This document shows, piece by piece, positions 34,786 through 44,596 of a DNA stretch of 64,000 nucleotides. The number at the start of each line of letters is the position of its first letter. Within the stretch, counting starts at the first letter, position 1. Position numbers and translations under genes: made by a program. The stretch spans positions 1-64,000 of the forward strand of contig NZ_NOZR01000006.1 in assembly GCF_002250655.1 (NCBI RefSeq), read 5' to 3'. This DNA comes from Mycolicibacterium sphagni (GTDB lineage: Bacteria; Actinomycetota; Actinomycetes; Mycobacteriales; Mycobacteriaceae). Under the pieces are notes generated by a model that saw only the letters and a list, made by a program, of their open reading frames with translations, made no database searches and was not told where the DNA came from.

Positions 34786-35367
34786 TCAGGCAGCTTTGGC
34801 AGGCGGAACCCAGCACGACGCGATGTGGTCGTCGACCATGCCGGTGGCCTGCATCAGCGCGTAGGCAGTGGTGGGGCCGACGAAGCGGAATCCGCGCTTC
34901 TTGAGGTCCTTGGCCATTGCCTGGGACTCCGGGCTGACTGAGGGCACGTCAGCCAGCGTTCTGGGCCGTGGGCGGGGCGGCGGAGCGTACGACCACAGCA
35001 AGTCGGACAGGTCGACGTCGAGATCGGCGACCGCCCTGGCGTTGGTGATGGTGGCCTCGACCTTGGCCCGGTTGCGCACGATCCCCTCGTCGGCCATCAG
35101 CCGGGTGACGTCGCGGTCGGTATAGCGGGCGACGGTCTCGATGTCGAAGGCGCCGAACGCCTGCCGAAAGTTCTCCCGTTTGCGCAGGATGATCAGCCAG
35201 GACAGGCCGCTCTGGAAAGCCTCCAGGCTCATCCGCTCGAACAACGCCACGTTGCCGCGCAGCACGCGGCCCCACTCCTGGTCGTGGTAGTCGCGATAGA
35301 TCAACGGCTGCGCCCCCGAAACCGGCGCGGCCCAATCGCAGCGGGAGTGGCCGTCGTCGTCGCTCAC
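34786..35367 (-). CDS. tagA: DNA-3-methyladenine glycosylase I
   Basis: A 193-residue Tag-family glycosylase that removes 3-methyladenine from DNA. It has the zinc-binding pattern: an N-terminal Cys in SRCDWA, His in YRDYHDQEWG, and the C-terminal His and Cys in DDHIASCW. The conserved core FRQAFGAFD and the FRFVGPTTAYALMQATG helix are present. It overlaps the end of the DivIVA-like gene by four bases. Confidence 0.94.
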   Translation of the reverse strand: MSDDDGHSRCDWAAPVSGAQPLIYRDYHDQEWGRVLRGNVALFERMSLEAFQSGLSWLIILRKRENFRQAFGAFDIETVARYTDRDVTRLMADEGIVRNRAKVEATITNARAVADLDVDLSDLLWSYAPPPRPRPRTLADVPSVSPESQAMAKDLKKRGFRFVGPTTAYALMQATGMVDDHIASCWVPPAKAA

Positions 35368-35726
35368 GCGAGATCCTCGTCGGTGCCGTGCGCGGCGTGG
35401 TGGGTGGCGTGGTGGGTGGTCAGGGGTTCGTCGAGCCCCGCGGCGGCCCGCACCGCAGACAGCTCACCGCGCAGCTGGTCCAGCTCGGCGCCGAGGCGGT
35501 CCAGAACCCAGTCCACCTCGCTGGTCTTGTAGCCACGCAGCACCTGGGTGAATTTCACGGCCTCGACGTCCTGGCCGGTAACCCCGGAAGCCGGCAGCAC
35601 GGTCGCCGTGGTCGCGCGGGGCAGCGGCGGAAGCGTCTCTCCACGCCCGAACACCAGGCTGGCCACCCCGAACAGGACGACGCCGATCAGGATCAGTACC
35701 ACGAGGTACAGCAGGATCAATGTCAC
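35364..35726 (-). CDS. DivIVA-domain membrane protein (Rv1209-like)
   Basis: A 120-residue protein. One N-terminal transmembrane helix (LILLYLVVLILIGVVLFGVA) is followed by a linker and a DivIVA-type segment, KFTQVLRGYKTSEVDWVLDR, leading into a short coiled coil and a His-rich tail (THHATHHAAHGTDED). Its position between gpgS and tagA matches Rv1209. It may link cell-pole growth with the neighbouring genes, but this is only suggested by the domain. Confidence 0.82.
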   Translation of the reverse strand: MTLILLYLVVLILIGVVLFGVASLVFGRGETLPPLPRATTATVLPASGVTGQDVEAVKFTQVLRGYKTSEVDWVLDRLGAELDQLRGELSAVRAAAGLDEPLTTHHATHHAAHGTDEDLA

Positions 35727-35780
35727 GTCACCGATATTGCCTTAGCCGGCCGACATCCTCGGCGCCGCGGGCGGAAATGC

Positions 35781-36719
35781 TCAGCGCAACGTGTTCATCG
35801 GCGGACGGTCAGCCAGAGAGACCGTCGTGGTCCGGGGCAGATACCCGTCGTGGCCGTCGGGCAGGAACTGGGTGAGCCCGATGCCCGAATCGGCGATGCC
35901 ACAGCGCGACAGCAGGGTGGCGATGACCTGGCGGCTCATCGCGCCCAGCTCGATCAGCGGGCGGTTGCGGTGACTGCGCACACCCAGGTTGACCTGCGCG
36001 ATCGCGTCCAGACCGAGCCGGTCGTAGGTGTCGACCAGCAGGCCGATCTCCACGCCGTAGCCAGGGGCGAACGGCACCGAAGTCAACAGTTCGCGGGTGC
36101 CGGCATACTCGCCTCCCAGCGGCTGCAGCACACAGCCCAGTTCCGGGCGCAGCGCGGCCAGCAGCGGGCGGGCGACCAGCTCGGTGACCCGTCCCCCACC
36201 GTTGGCGTCCTCACCCTTGCCGACCTTCAGCGGACGGCGGTAAAAGCCCTTGACCAGGTGGATCCCGTCGCCGGTCAACAGCGGGCCGACCAGGCGCGGC
36301 ACGAACATCGGGTCGGGGTCGATGAGGTCGGAGTCGACGAAGACGATGATGTCGCCGCTGGTAGCGGCCAACGAGCGCCACAGCACCTCGCCCTTACCCG
36401 GCTGCGGTTCGATCTCAGGCAACGCCTGCTCGCGGGTGACCACCCGGGCACCGGCGGCGATGGCTTCGATCTCGGTGTCGTCGGTGGAGCCGGAATCCAG
36501 CACGATCAGCTCGTCGACCAGGCCGCCCAGCAGCGGGCGGACAGTCCCGATCACCGAACCGACCGTCTCTCCCTCGTTCAGCGCAGGCAGGACGACGGAA
36601 ATGGTGCGGCCCCGCTTGGCGGCGACCAGCTCATCGATGGTCCAGGTCGGCCGGCTCCAGCTGTGGTCGGCCAGCCAGGTATCACCGGGAATCGTGTCGT
36701 TGGCGACGAGTTCTGTCAT
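35781..36719 (-). CDS. gpgS: Glucosyl-3-phosphoglycerate synthase GpgS
   Basis: A 312-residue GT81 glycosyltransferase that makes glucosyl-3-phosphoglycerate, the first step of methylglucose lipopolysaccharide synthesis. Motifs: VVLPALNEGETVGSVIG, LDSGSTDDTE, and the metal-binding Asp-Ser-Asp in FVDSDLIDPDPMF. It overlaps the end of folP2 by four bases. Confidence 0.95.
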   Translation of the reverse strand: MTELVANDTIPGDTWLADHSWSRPTWTIDELVAAKRGRTISVVLPALNEGETVGSVIGTVRPLLGGLVDELIVLDSGSTDDTEIEAIAAGARVVTREQALPEIEPQPGKGEVLWRSLAATSGDIIVFVDSDLIDPDPMFVPRLVGPLLTGDGIHLVKGFYRRPLKVGKGEDANGGGRVTELVARPLLAALRPELGCVLQPLGGEYAGTRELLTSVPFAPGYGVEIGLLVDTYDRLGLDAIAQVNLGVRSHRNRPLIELGAMSRQVIATLLSRCGIADSGIGLTQFLPDGHDGYLPRTTTVSLADRPPMNTLR

Positions 36720-37591
36720 GCCAGGCCCCTCACCGTCCGCGCCGGCGGACGTTCCCCACGGATCGACGCGACCATTTCCAGTACGCGCCGAGTGGGTCCC
36801 ACCTCATGCACCCGGAACATCCTGGCACCGTCGGCGGCGGCCAATGCGGTCGCTGCCAGCGTGCCCTCGAGTCGTCCAGTGAGCTCCACACCTAAAGTCT
36901 CCCCGACGAAATCTTTGTTGCTGAGTGCCATCAGGACGGGCCATCCGGTCTTAACAAGATCTTTCACATGGCGCAACAAAGTAAGGCCGTGATAAGTGTT
37001 CTTGCCGAAATCGTGGGTCGGATCGATCAAAATCGCGTCCCTGGCGACGCCGATCTGGACGGCACGCTCGGCTGCGGCGGTGACCTCGGCGATGACATCG
37101 TCGACCACACCGGTCACAGTGGTCCCGTAGTTGACGCGAAAGGGCCGGGTACGCGGCGTCGCGCCGCCGGTGTGCGAACACACCAGTCCGGCCCCGAATT
37201 CGGCCGCGACCTCGGGCAATTCCGGGTCTGCACCGGCCCAGGTGTCGTTGATCAGGTCCGCACCGGCCGCGCAGGCCTGTTTGGCCACTGAGGCGCGCCA
37301 GGTGTCGACGCTGATCAGCTGGTCGGGGTATTCGGCGCGCAGCCACTCGATGAAGGGCACCACGCGAGTGATCTCCTCGTCGGCGTCGACCAGGGCACCG
37401 GGGCCGGCCTTGACTCCCCCGACGTCGACCACATCGGCACCGTCTGCCACAACGCGGTGGGCGGCTGCCTTTGCTGCCTCGTCGGTGAACGTCGCGCCGC
37501 GGTCGTAGAACGAGTCGGGTGTGCGGTTGACGATCGCCATGATCAGCGCGCGGTCACCGGCCACCGGCCGGCCGCAGAACGTCGACTTCAC
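36716..37591 (-). CDS. folP2: Dihydropteroate synthase homologue FolP2
   Basis: A 291-residue TIM barrel of the DHPS family: AIVNRTPDSFYDRG, ISVDTWRASVA, LINDTWAG. The pterin-site loop that normally reads GGESTRPG is here GGVKAGPG, so the conserved Ser-Thr-Arg is lost. M. tuberculosis FolP2 (Rv1207) is reported to lack DHPS activity, in agreement. It sits directly upstream of gpgS with a four-base overlap; its real role is open. Confidence 0.92.
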   Translation of the reverse strand: MKSTFCGRPVAGDRALIMAIVNRTPDSFYDRGATFTDEAAKAAAHRVVADGADVVDVGGVKAGPGALVDADEEITRVVPFIEWLRAEYPDQLISVDTWRASVAKQACAAGADLINDTWAGADPELPEVAAEFGAGLVCSHTGGATPRTRPFRVNYGTTVTGVVDDVIAEVTAAAERAVQIGVARDAILIDPTHDFGKNTYHGLTLLRHVKDLVKTGWPVLMALSNKDFVGETLGVELTGRLEGTLAATALAAADGARMFRVHEVGPTRRVLEMVASIRGERPPARTVRGLA

Positions 37592-37642
37592 CCCACCATG
37601 GTGCCTCGTGACGCCGAGATCGACGAAATGGTGGTACCGGGG

Positions 37643-39442
37643 CTAACCCTTGGGGCGGGAGCCGGCGGCGACTTCCTGCGGGTACTCGGCGTAGAACGGC
37701 ACGTAGCCCTCTTCCTTGCCGGACAGCACGTACAGCGGGTCCTCGATCTCCTCACCGTCGCCGCCGTAGCCCTGCTTGCGCAGGTCGACCTTGCGGCTCT
37801 TGAACGTCGACGTGGTCTCCAGCGACTCGACGATCCGGATGAACAGCGGCACCGCGTAGCTGGGCAGGTTGCCGTACACCGTGCCGGCCAGCGCCTTGCC
37901 GTCGAACTCCGCCCCGTCGCGCAGCTTGATCGCTGCCATGCCGGCGCGTCCGCCGGTCTCGGGCACCTCCACGCCGAACACCGTCGACTCCTCGACGTTC
38001 TTGTCCTGCCCCAGGGCCCCTTCGACCTGGGTGGTGGCGACGTTCTCGCCCTTCCACCGGAAGGTGTCGCCGAGGCGGTCGGCGAACGCGGCGTGACCCA
38101 TGCCCTGCGGGTTCATCACGTCACCGGTGTTGAACCACACATCGCCCTCTTTGAACGCGTTGCGCACCAACTTCTTTTCGCTGGCTTCCTTATCGGTGTA
38201 ACCGTCGAAGGGCGACAGCTTGTTCACCGGGCTGATCAGCAGGCCGGGCTGGCCGGGGGGCACCCGGTGCACGCGGCCGTTCTCGTCGCGCGCCGGCTCG
38301 CCGGTCTCCGCGTCGTACTCCACGTAGGCCAGCGGGGTCGGGCTGATACCGGTGCTCTTGGGGATGTTGAAGATGTTGATGAACGCGGTGTTGCCCTCGC
38401 TGGCGGCGTAGAACTCGGCGACCCGGCCGATGCCGAACCGACGGGTGAATTCGTCCCAGATCTCCGGACGCAACCCGTTACCGGCGATGACCCGGATCTT
38501 GTGGGCTCGGTCGCTGGCCTTGGCCGGCTGGTTGAGCAGGTAGCGGCACACCTCGCCGATATAGATGAACGCGGTGGCTTCCATCTGGATCACTTCATCC
38601 CAGAACCGCGACGCCGAGAACGACTTGCCCAGTGCCAGTGTGCCGCCCGCATTGATCACCGACGACAGCGCGACCGTCAGCGCGTTGTTGTGGTAGAGCG
38701 GCAGCGGGCAGTACAGCGTGTCGCCGCTGTTGAGCCGCAGGCCCAGCCCGCCGAACGCCGCCAGCGCGCGCAGCCACCGGTGGTGTGTCATCACGCTGGC
38801 CTTGGGATGCCCGGTAGTGCCCGAGGTGAAGATGTAGAACGCGGTGTCGCGGGCCTGAACCTCCGAGGCCGACGCGGGGTTGTCCGTCGACTTGCCCTCG
38901 GCCTGCTCGACGAGCTCCTCGATTGTCGTCAGCTGCGCGGCCTCGGCCCCGCTCTCCTTGATCGGGTCGATCAGGTCGGACTCGGCGACCACCACGGTGG
39001 CCTTGAGCAGACCGATGCTGTGCGCCAACACATCTGAGCGCTGGTGGTAGTTCAGCATGCCGGCCACCGCACCGCATTTGACCGCGGCCAGCATCATCAG
39101 CACCGTGTTGGGCGAATTGCGCAGCATGATGCCGACGACATCCCCGCGACCAACTCCCTTGTCGGCCAACACCGCCGCGAAGCGATTCGCCGTCTCGTTG
39201 GCCTGCCGGTAGGTGATCTTCTCGTCGCCGAAGCGGATGAACACATGGTCCCCGGAACGTGCGGCGCGGTCCTGGAACACCTTGCCGATCGAGGTCTTCG
39301 ACGTCGGCAACGCCAGGAAGCCGGTCACCGCGCCGCGCAGAATCGCCGGCGCATCCACCAGGACGGACGGCAAACGCGTCGCCAGATCGAGCACCCCCAC
39401 CGACTTCCGCGCACCGGATTCGCCAGAATCTCTACCGGTCAT
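37643..39442 (-). CDS. fadD6: Very-long-chain acyl-CoA synthetase FadD6
   Basis: A 599-residue AMP-forming ligase of the FATP/VLACS branch: P-loop FYIFTSGTTGHPKAS, FYAASEGNTAF, adenine motif GDTFRWKGENVAT, and a C-terminal Lys in STFKSRKVDLRKQG. A hydrophobic N-terminus helps membrane association. It activates fatty acids and couples uptake to CoA esterification. Rv1206 is the counterpart at this place. Confidence 0.93.
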   Translation of the reverse strand: MTGRDSGESGARKSVGVLDLATRLPSVLVDAPAILRGAVTGFLALPTSKTSIGKVFQDRAARSGDHVFIRFGDEKITYRQANETANRFAAVLADKGVGRGDVVGIMLRNSPNTVLMMLAAVKCGAVAGMLNYHQRSDVLAHSIGLLKATVVVAESDLIDPIKESGAEAAQLTTIEELVEQAEGKSTDNPASASEVQARDTAFYIFTSGTTGHPKASVMTHHRWLRALAAFGGLGLRLNSGDTLYCPLPLYHNNALTVALSSVINAGGTLALGKSFSASRFWDEVIQMEATAFIYIGEVCRYLLNQPAKASDRAHKIRVIAGNGLRPEIWDEFTRRFGIGRVAEFYAASEGNTAFINIFNIPKSTGISPTPLAYVEYDAETGEPARDENGRVHRVPPGQPGLLISPVNKLSPFDGYTDKEASEKKLVRNAFKEGDVWFNTGDVMNPQGMGHAAFADRLGDTFRWKGENVATTQVEGALGQDKNVEESTVFGVEVPETGGRAGMAAIKLRDGAEFDGKALAGTVYGNLPSYAVPLFIRIVESLETTSTFKSRKVDLRKQGYGGDGEEIEDPLYVLSGKEEGYVPFYAEYPQEVAAGSRPKG

Positions 39443-39498
39443 CGGCGCCTACCTCCCATTTCTCGCCCGTCCCGCCGGTCAGCGTAACCCCGGGCCGA

Positions 39499-40068
39499 TC
39501 ACAGCCCGGCCGCGCAGACCTCGATGGCGGATTCGACATCGTCAACGACCACCAACCGGTCTAGCGCAGCCTGTGCGACGTAGCCGGTACCGACCAGAGA
39601 AGCCAGCCAGGTGCGCAGTCCGTCATAGTGTCCGGCGGGGTCGAGTAGCACCACCGGTTTTGCATGCATACCCAGGTACCCCGCGGTCCACGTTTCGAAA
39701 AGTTCTTCCAGCGTGCCGATCCCGCCGGGCAATGCCAAGAAGGCGTCGCTGCGGTCCTCCATGACTTGCTTACGCTGCCGCATCGTGTCGGTGACGATCA
39801 GCTCGTCGGCGTCGACATCGGCCAGCTCGCGGTGCACCAGGGCCTTGGGGATCACCCCGACGGTGCGCCCGCCGCGGGACCGCGCCCCGGTCGCGACCGC
39901 GCCCATCGCCGAGACGTTGCCGCCGCCGGACACCAGCGTCCAGCCGCGCTGGGCGATCGCCTGCCCCACCCGGTGCGCGAGGTCGAGCAGCTCGGGGTGG
40001 CGGGGGCCGGATGCGCAGTACACGCACACCGCCCACTCGTCGACACGGTTCTCGGATCCGGGGTGCAC
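39499..40068 (-). CDS. LOG-family protein (TIGR00730, Rv1205-like)
   Basis: A 189-residue lysine-decarboxylase-like Rossmann protein with signature PGGIGTLEELFE and GGNVSAMG. It starts at GTG 40068. M. tuberculosis Rv1205 is reported to be a Log-type phosphoribohydrolase releasing cytokinin bases from AMP derivatives, whose aldehyde by-products matter when proteasomal turnover fails. Activity here is inferred from family and synteny. Confidence 0.9.
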   Translation of the reverse strand: MHPGSENRVDEWAVCVYCASGPRHPELLDLAHRVGQAIAQRGWTLVSGGGNVSAMGAVATGARSRGGRTVGVIPKALVHRELADVDADELIVTDTMRQRKQVMEDRSDAFLALPGGIGTLEELFETWTAGYLGMHAKPVVLLDPAGHYDGLRTWLASLVGTGYVAQAALDRLVVVDDVESAIEVCAAGL

Positions 40069-40141
40069 GTGAGCAAACCTAACGCAGCCGATTTGCGGCT
40101 ATTGCCGTGCCGGTGCGGGACCGGCAAATAAAGTCCCGGCT

Positions 40142-42205
40142 ATGCCGATTCGGTGGCCTCTCGCGTCACGCCAGTCCCTAGACAGCGCGATCGGACTGCT
40201 CGAGGGCCATGCCGGCGTAGCCCTGCTGGGCGCTGACGGGACCGGTAAGACGACGTTGGCCGAACAGATCGCCGCGCGGCTCGAGGAGAAGAATCCGGTC
40301 CGAGTGATCGCCACCGCGACGCAGGCCGCCGTGCCGTTCGGTGCGTTCGGCCCGCTGGTCGAGGTCACCGAAGTCGGCAAGCCCGCGGCCCTGATCCGTT
40401 CGGCACTGGATTCGCTTCTGGCCCAAGCCGACAGCGCGCTGATCATCGTCGACGATGCGCAATTGCTCGACCCGCTGTCAGCCACGCTGGTCTACCAGTT
40501 GGCCCGCCATGCGCCGGGACGGCTGATCGTGACGGCGCGCACGGACACGCCGATGCCCTCGGCGGTCGCCGCGCTGTGGGAGGACGGGCTGCTGGCCCGC
40601 CTCGACGTCGGCCCGCTCGACGAGGCTGAAACCCAGGCCTTGCTGGCCGCATTGGATGAGCCGCGGGAGGACGCCTACCGCCGCACCGGCGGCAACCCGC
40701 TGGAGCTGCGGATGCTGATGCAGACACACTCGGCGGCAACCTCGCTGGAGGCGCTGGTAGACGCGTATCTGGCCGGGCTGCCCGCCGCGGCGCACACGGT
40801 GCTGACCTACCTGGCGGTACACGAGCCCCTGTCGCGAACCGAGCTCGCGGCGCTAGCCGGCGACGACGCTATCAAGCAGGCCGAAAAGGCCGGGGCGGCA
40901 ACGCTATTCGGGACCGCGGTCTATGCCGGCCATCCGCTTTTCCTCGAACGGGTGGCACAGGCCGCCGAGCTGGCAGACGCCCGTCGGCTGCGTACCGAGA
41001 TCGTCACCCTGCTGGCCGACCAGCCCTGCCGGGATATCGCCGATCGGCTGGGCCGCGCCGTGCTGGCCCTGGACAGCGACGCACCCGAGACCGTCGACGA
41101 CATGGTTGCCGCCGCCCAACAGGCGTTGCGCCTGGGCGATCTGAGTGTGGCCGAGCGGCTCGCCAGTGCGGCGCTTCAGCGGGCAGAGCGGTTCGATGCG
41201 CGGCTGGCGCTGAGCTATGCGCTGGCCTGGCAGGGCCGCGGCCGCGAAGCGGATTCGGTGCTGGCCGGAGTGGACGCCGAGGCGCTCTCGGAGGCCGAGT
41301 TGATGGCGTGGGCATTGCCACGGGCGGCCAATCAGTTCTGGATGCTGTCCGAGCCAGAGCGGGCCACCGCGTTCCTGCAGAACACCCGCAAACGAATCAG
41401 CACGACGGCCGACCGGCTGACCCTGGATGCGCTGTCGGCGACGTTCGCGATGAATGCCGGCAACGTGGCGCGGGCGGTCGAGATCGCCGGCGAGGTGCTG
41501 GCCGACCCGCAGGCCGAGGATATGGCGGTGGCGTGGGCGGCCAGTGCGGCGTCGTTGTGTTCGGCACGGATGGGCCGGTTCGACCAGGTGGGCCCGCTGG
41601 TGGAGCGGGCGCTGGGCGCCGAGCATCCCGGTCTGCTGCGGTTCACCGTCGGTCTGGCGCAGACCACGACGCTGCTCATGGCGGGCAAGGCCGAGGCAGC
41701 GCACGACGTCGCCCGCCAGTTCACCGATTTCGCCGAGCTGGCCCAGCCCGGCCGGTCGATCGGCGAGGTGCTGCTGGCCCAGGTATTGCTCGCCCAGGGC
41801 GAATCGGCCAGTGCGGCAAAGCTGCTCGGCCCGGCGGCAGCGACGCTGGAACGCACCGGCTATTCCTGGGGACCCCTGTCGCTGATGTATCTGGCCGCCG
41901 CGCTGGCACAGCAGGGCGAGATCGCCGAGTCAGCCAAGGCGCTGAGTCGCGCCGAGTCGAAGCACGGCACCAAGTCTGCGTTGTTCACCCCCGAACTGGG
42001 CGTGGCACGGGCCTGGCAGCTGGCCGCGATGGGCGACGCCGACGGGGCGCTCGAGGCGGCGCGGGACGCGGCCAGGGGTGCTGAACGCAGCGGTCAGCTG
42101 GGGGTCGCGGTGTGGGTCTGGGAGCAGGCGGCACGGCTGGGCGATACCCAGGCTGCCGGCGCGCTGGCGAAACTGGCCGAGGCCGGCGTTCAGGCCGTCA
42201 AGTAG
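40142..42205 (+). CDS. Large P-loop ATPase of the LuxR/MalT-like class without HTH (Rv1204c-like)
   Basis: A 687-residue STAND/AAA-like ATPase: Walker [14 protein letters not shown] (residues ~31-43), Walker [13 protein letters not shown] (~100-111), a winged-helix-like middle, then a long helical-repeat region rich in Ala and Leu to the end. LuxR-type relatives end in a DNA-binding domain, but this protein ends [12 protein letters not shown] with none. It may signal through a partner. It matches the place of Rv1204c (shorter, as I recall). Its 3' end overlaps convergent dapE by 16 bases. Confidence 0.8.
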   Translation: MPIRWPLASRQSLDSAIGLLEGHAGVALLGADGTGKTTLAEQIAARLEEKNPVRVIATATQAAVPFGAFGPLVEVTEVGKPAALIRSALDSLLAQADSALIIVDDAQLLDPLSATLVYQLARHAPGRLIVTARTDTPMPSAVAALWEDGLLARLDVGPLDEAETQALLAALDEPREDAYRRTGGNPLELRMLMQTHSAATSLEALVDAYLAGLPAAAHTVLTYLAVHEPLSRTELAALAGDDAIKQAEKAGAATLFGTAVYAGHPLFLERVAQAAELADARRLRTEIVTLLADQPCRDIADRLGRAVLALDSDAPETVDDMVAAAQQALRLGDLSVAERLASAALQRAERFDARLALSYALAWQGRGREADSVLAGVDAEALSEAELMAWALPRAANQFWMLSEPERATAFLQNTRKRISTTADRLTLDALSATFAMNAGNVARAVEIAGEVLADPQAEDMAVAWAASAASLCSARMGRFDQVGPLVERALGAEHPGLLRFTVGLAQTTTLLMAGKAEAAHDVARQFTDFAELAQPGRSIGEVLLAQVLLAQGESASAAKLLGPAAATLERTGYSWGPLSLMYLAAALAQQGEIAESAKALSRAESKHGTKSALFTPELGVARAWQLAAMGDADGALEAARDAARGAERSGQLGVAVWVWEQAARLGDTQAAGALAKLAEAGVQAVK

Positions 42206-43266
42206 CGCCGCAGGGTGGCGGCGACGGCGCTGATCTGCGCGACCGCCACCCGCTCGTCGCGCTTGTGCGCCAGGTTCGGGTCGCCGGGCCCGTAGTTCAC
42301 CGCGGGGATGCCGAGCGCGGCGAAGCGGGCGACGTCGGTCCAGCCGTACTTGGCGCGCACCATCCCGTCAGCGGCCGACACCAGCGCGGCCGCCGCGGGG
42401 TGATGCAACCCGGGCAGCGCACCAGCGGCCACGTCGGTCTGCTCGAGCGCGACCTCGAGCCCGTCGAACACACCGCGCACGTGGGCCAGCGCCTGCTCGG
42501 GTGAGCGGTCGGGGGCGAAGCGGAAGTTCACGGTCAGCGCAGCTTCGTCGGGGATGACGTTGCCGGCCACCCCGCCCTCGATCCGCACCGCCGACAAGCC
42601 CTCGCGGTAGGTGCAGCCGTCGATGTCGACAATGCGGGCGTCGTAAGCCGACAATCGGTCCAACACGGCACCGAGTTTGTGAATAGCGTTGTCGCCCAGC
42701 CAGGATCGCGCTGAGTGCGCGCGGGTTCCGGCCGCCGAGATGACGACCCGCAGGGTGCCCTGGCAGCCGGCTTCGATGTAGCCACCGGACGGTTCCCCGA
42801 GGATCGCGACGTCGGCGTGCAGCCAGTCCGGCAGCTCGCGTTCGATGCGGTTCAGGCCGTTGGCGGAGGCTTCGATCTCCTCGCAGTCGTAGAAGATCAG
42901 TGTGATGTCGTGAGTGGGTTCGGCGATGGTGGCGGCCAGATGCAGAAACACCGCGTCACCGGACTTCATATCCGAGGTACCGCAACCGAACAGGTGGTCG
43001 CCCTCGAAGCGGGAGGGCAGATTGTCCGCAATCGGCACGGTGTCCAGGTGGCCGGCCAGCGCCACCCGCGACGGCAGGCCGAAGTTCGTACGTGCCAGCA
43101 CCGCGTTCCCGTTGCGGACGATCTCGTACCCGCCCGCCTGCTCACGCAGCGCGGCTTCCACCTCGTCGGCGATCCTGCCCTCGTCGCGCGAGACGCTGGG
43201 GATGTCGACGAGCGCGGCGGTCAGCGCGATCGGGTCAGCGCTCAGGTCTAGTACACGGTCCGACAC
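42190..43266 (-). CDS. dapE: Succinyl-diaminopimelate desuccinylase DapE
   Basis: A 358-residue zinc peptidase of the M20 family: [15 protein letters not shown] with metal His and Asp, [13 protein letters not shown], and YDCEEIEAS with the catalytic Glu pair. It removes the succinyl group to give LL-diaminopimelate for lysine and peptidoglycan. It is divergent from dapD by 47 bases, so both pathway genes share one control region. Confidence 0.95.
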   Translation of the reverse strand: MSDRVLDLSADPIALTAALVDIPSVSRDEGRIADEVEAALREQAGGYEIVRNGNAVLARTNFGLPSRVALAGHLDTVPIADNLPSRFEGDHLFGCGTSDMKSGDAVFLHLAATIAEPTHDITLIFYDCEEIEASANGLNRIERELPDWLHADVAILGEPSGGYIEAGCQGTLRVVISAAGTRAHSARSWLGDNAIHKLGAVLDRLSAYDARIVDIDGCTYREGLSAVRIEGGVAGNVIPDEAALTVNFRFAPDRSPEQALAHVRGVFDGLEVALEQTDVAAGALPGLHHPAAAALVSAADGMVRAKYGWTDVARFAALGIPAVNYGPGDPNLAHKRDERVAVAQISAVAATLRRYLTA

Positions 43267-43313
43267 AACTTCCCAGGCTAGCGGGCGGTGCGAATGTATT
43301 ACGGTGGAGCACC

Positions 43314-44258
43314 GTGACTTCTGCTGCGGGCGTCGGATTGGCCACCATCACCGAGGACGGCACCGTCCTGGACGCCTGGTTCCCGGATCCTGAACTGGGC
43401 GCCTACAGTCCGGCGGGCAGCACGCGGCTGGGCGCCGACGACGCGCCTGAGGATCTGGCGGCGCTGGCCGGACCCGACGCGGCGCGCGGGGTGGAGACCG
43501 TCGTGGTGCGCACGGTGATCGCCGACCTGAACGACAAACCCACCGACGCCTATGACGCCTATCTGCGGCTGCACCTGCTCTCCCACCGACTGGTCGAGCC
43601 GCACGGGCTGAACCTGGACGGCATCTTCGGCACGCTGACCAATGTGGTGTGGACCAACTTCGGGCCGTGCCAGATCGAAGGCTTCGAGGAGGTTCGGGTG
43701 CGGCTGCGCCGCCGCGGCACGGTGACGGTCTACGGCATCGACAAGTTCCCGCGGATGGTCGACTACGTGGTACCGAGCGGGGTGCGGATCGCCGACGCCG
43801 ACCGTGTCCGCCTGGGCGCGCACCTGGCGCCGGGCACCACCGTCATGCACGAGGGCTTCGTGAACTTCAATGCCGGCACGCTGGGCACCTCGATGGTGGA
43901 GGGCCGCATCTCGGCGGGCGTGGTTGTCGGCGACGGCTCCGACGTGGGTGGCGGCGCCTCGATCATGGGCACGCTGTCCGGTGGTGGCACCCAGGTGATC
44001 TCGGTGGGCAAGCGCTGCCTGCTGGGCGCCAACGCAGGTCTGGGCATCTCATTGGGCGACGACTGCATCATCGAGGCCGGCCTGTACGTGACGGCGGGCA
44101 CCAAGGTCACCACCCCGGACGGGACGACGGTGAAGGCTCGCGAGTTCTCCGGCGCGAACAACCTTCTCTTCCGGCGCAATTCGGTGACCGGCGCGGTCGA
44201 GGTGGTGGCCCGCGATGGTAAGGGCATCGCACTCAATGAGGCACTGCACGCCAACTAA
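43314..44258 (+). CDS. dapD: Tetrahydrodipicolinate N-succinyltransferase DapD
   Basis: A 314-residue trimeric left-handed beta-helix acyltransferase. It has actinobacterial-type N-terminus [28 protein letters not shown]-like catalytic loop ([20 protein letters not shown]), and hexapeptide repeats. GTG 43314 has GGTGGAG four bases upstream; the longer frame runs into dapE. It works upstream of DapC and DapE in diaminopimelate synthesis. Confidence 0.95.
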   Translation: MTSAAGVGLATITEDGTVLDAWFPDPELGAYSPAGSTRLGADDAPEDLAALAGPDAARGVETVVVRTVIADLNDKPTDAYDAYLRLHLLSHRLVEPHGLNLDGIFGTLTNVVWTNFGPCQIEGFEEVRVRLRRRGTVTVYGIDKFPRMVDYVVPSGVRIADADRVRLGAHLAPGTTVMHEGFVNFNAGTLGTSMVEGRISAGVVVGDGSDVGGGASIMGTLSGGGTQVISVGKRCLLGANAGLGISLGDDCIIEAGLYVTAGTKVTTPDGTTVKAREFSGANNLLFRRNSVTGAVEVVARDGKGIALNEALHAN

Positions 44259-44596
44259 TCGGCAGCCAGGATGCAGAATTCGTTGCCCTCAGGATCGGCC
44301 AGCACCACCCAGCTCTGTTCGCCCTGACCGATGTCGACATGGCGCGCGCCCAGCGCCAGCACCCGCTCGACCTCAGCCTGTTGGTCGTCGGGTGTGAAGT
44401 CGAAGTGGATGCGGTTCTTGACTACCTTGCCGTCGGGGACTGCCAAGAACAACCAGTCGGCGCCGGCGGGCGCACGCAGCGCGACGTCGCCGTCCTCGGT
44501 GGGCGCAGCCGGCCAGCCCAGCACCGTCGACCACCACGAGGACAGCGCATGGATGTCGTGGGCGTCGATGCAGATCTCGCTGAACCGCAGCGTCAC
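44255..44596 (-). CDS. VOC-superfamily (glyoxalase-like) protein
   Basis: A 113-residue single VOC module: [20 protein letters not shown] at the start, [20 protein letters not shown] in the middle, and [10 protein letters not shown] at the end. This is the common VOC/bleomycin-resistance-like arrangement, often with metal-binding Glu near DPEGNEF. Function is unknown. It overlaps the end of fadD36 by four bases, and its stop overlaps that of convergent dapD. Confidence 0.83.
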   Translation of the reverse strand: MTLRFSEICIDAHDIHALSSWWSTVLGWPAAPTEDGDVALRAPAGADWLFLAVPDGKVVKNRIHFDFTPDDQQAEVERVLALGARHVDIGQGEQSWVVLADPEGNEFCILAAD

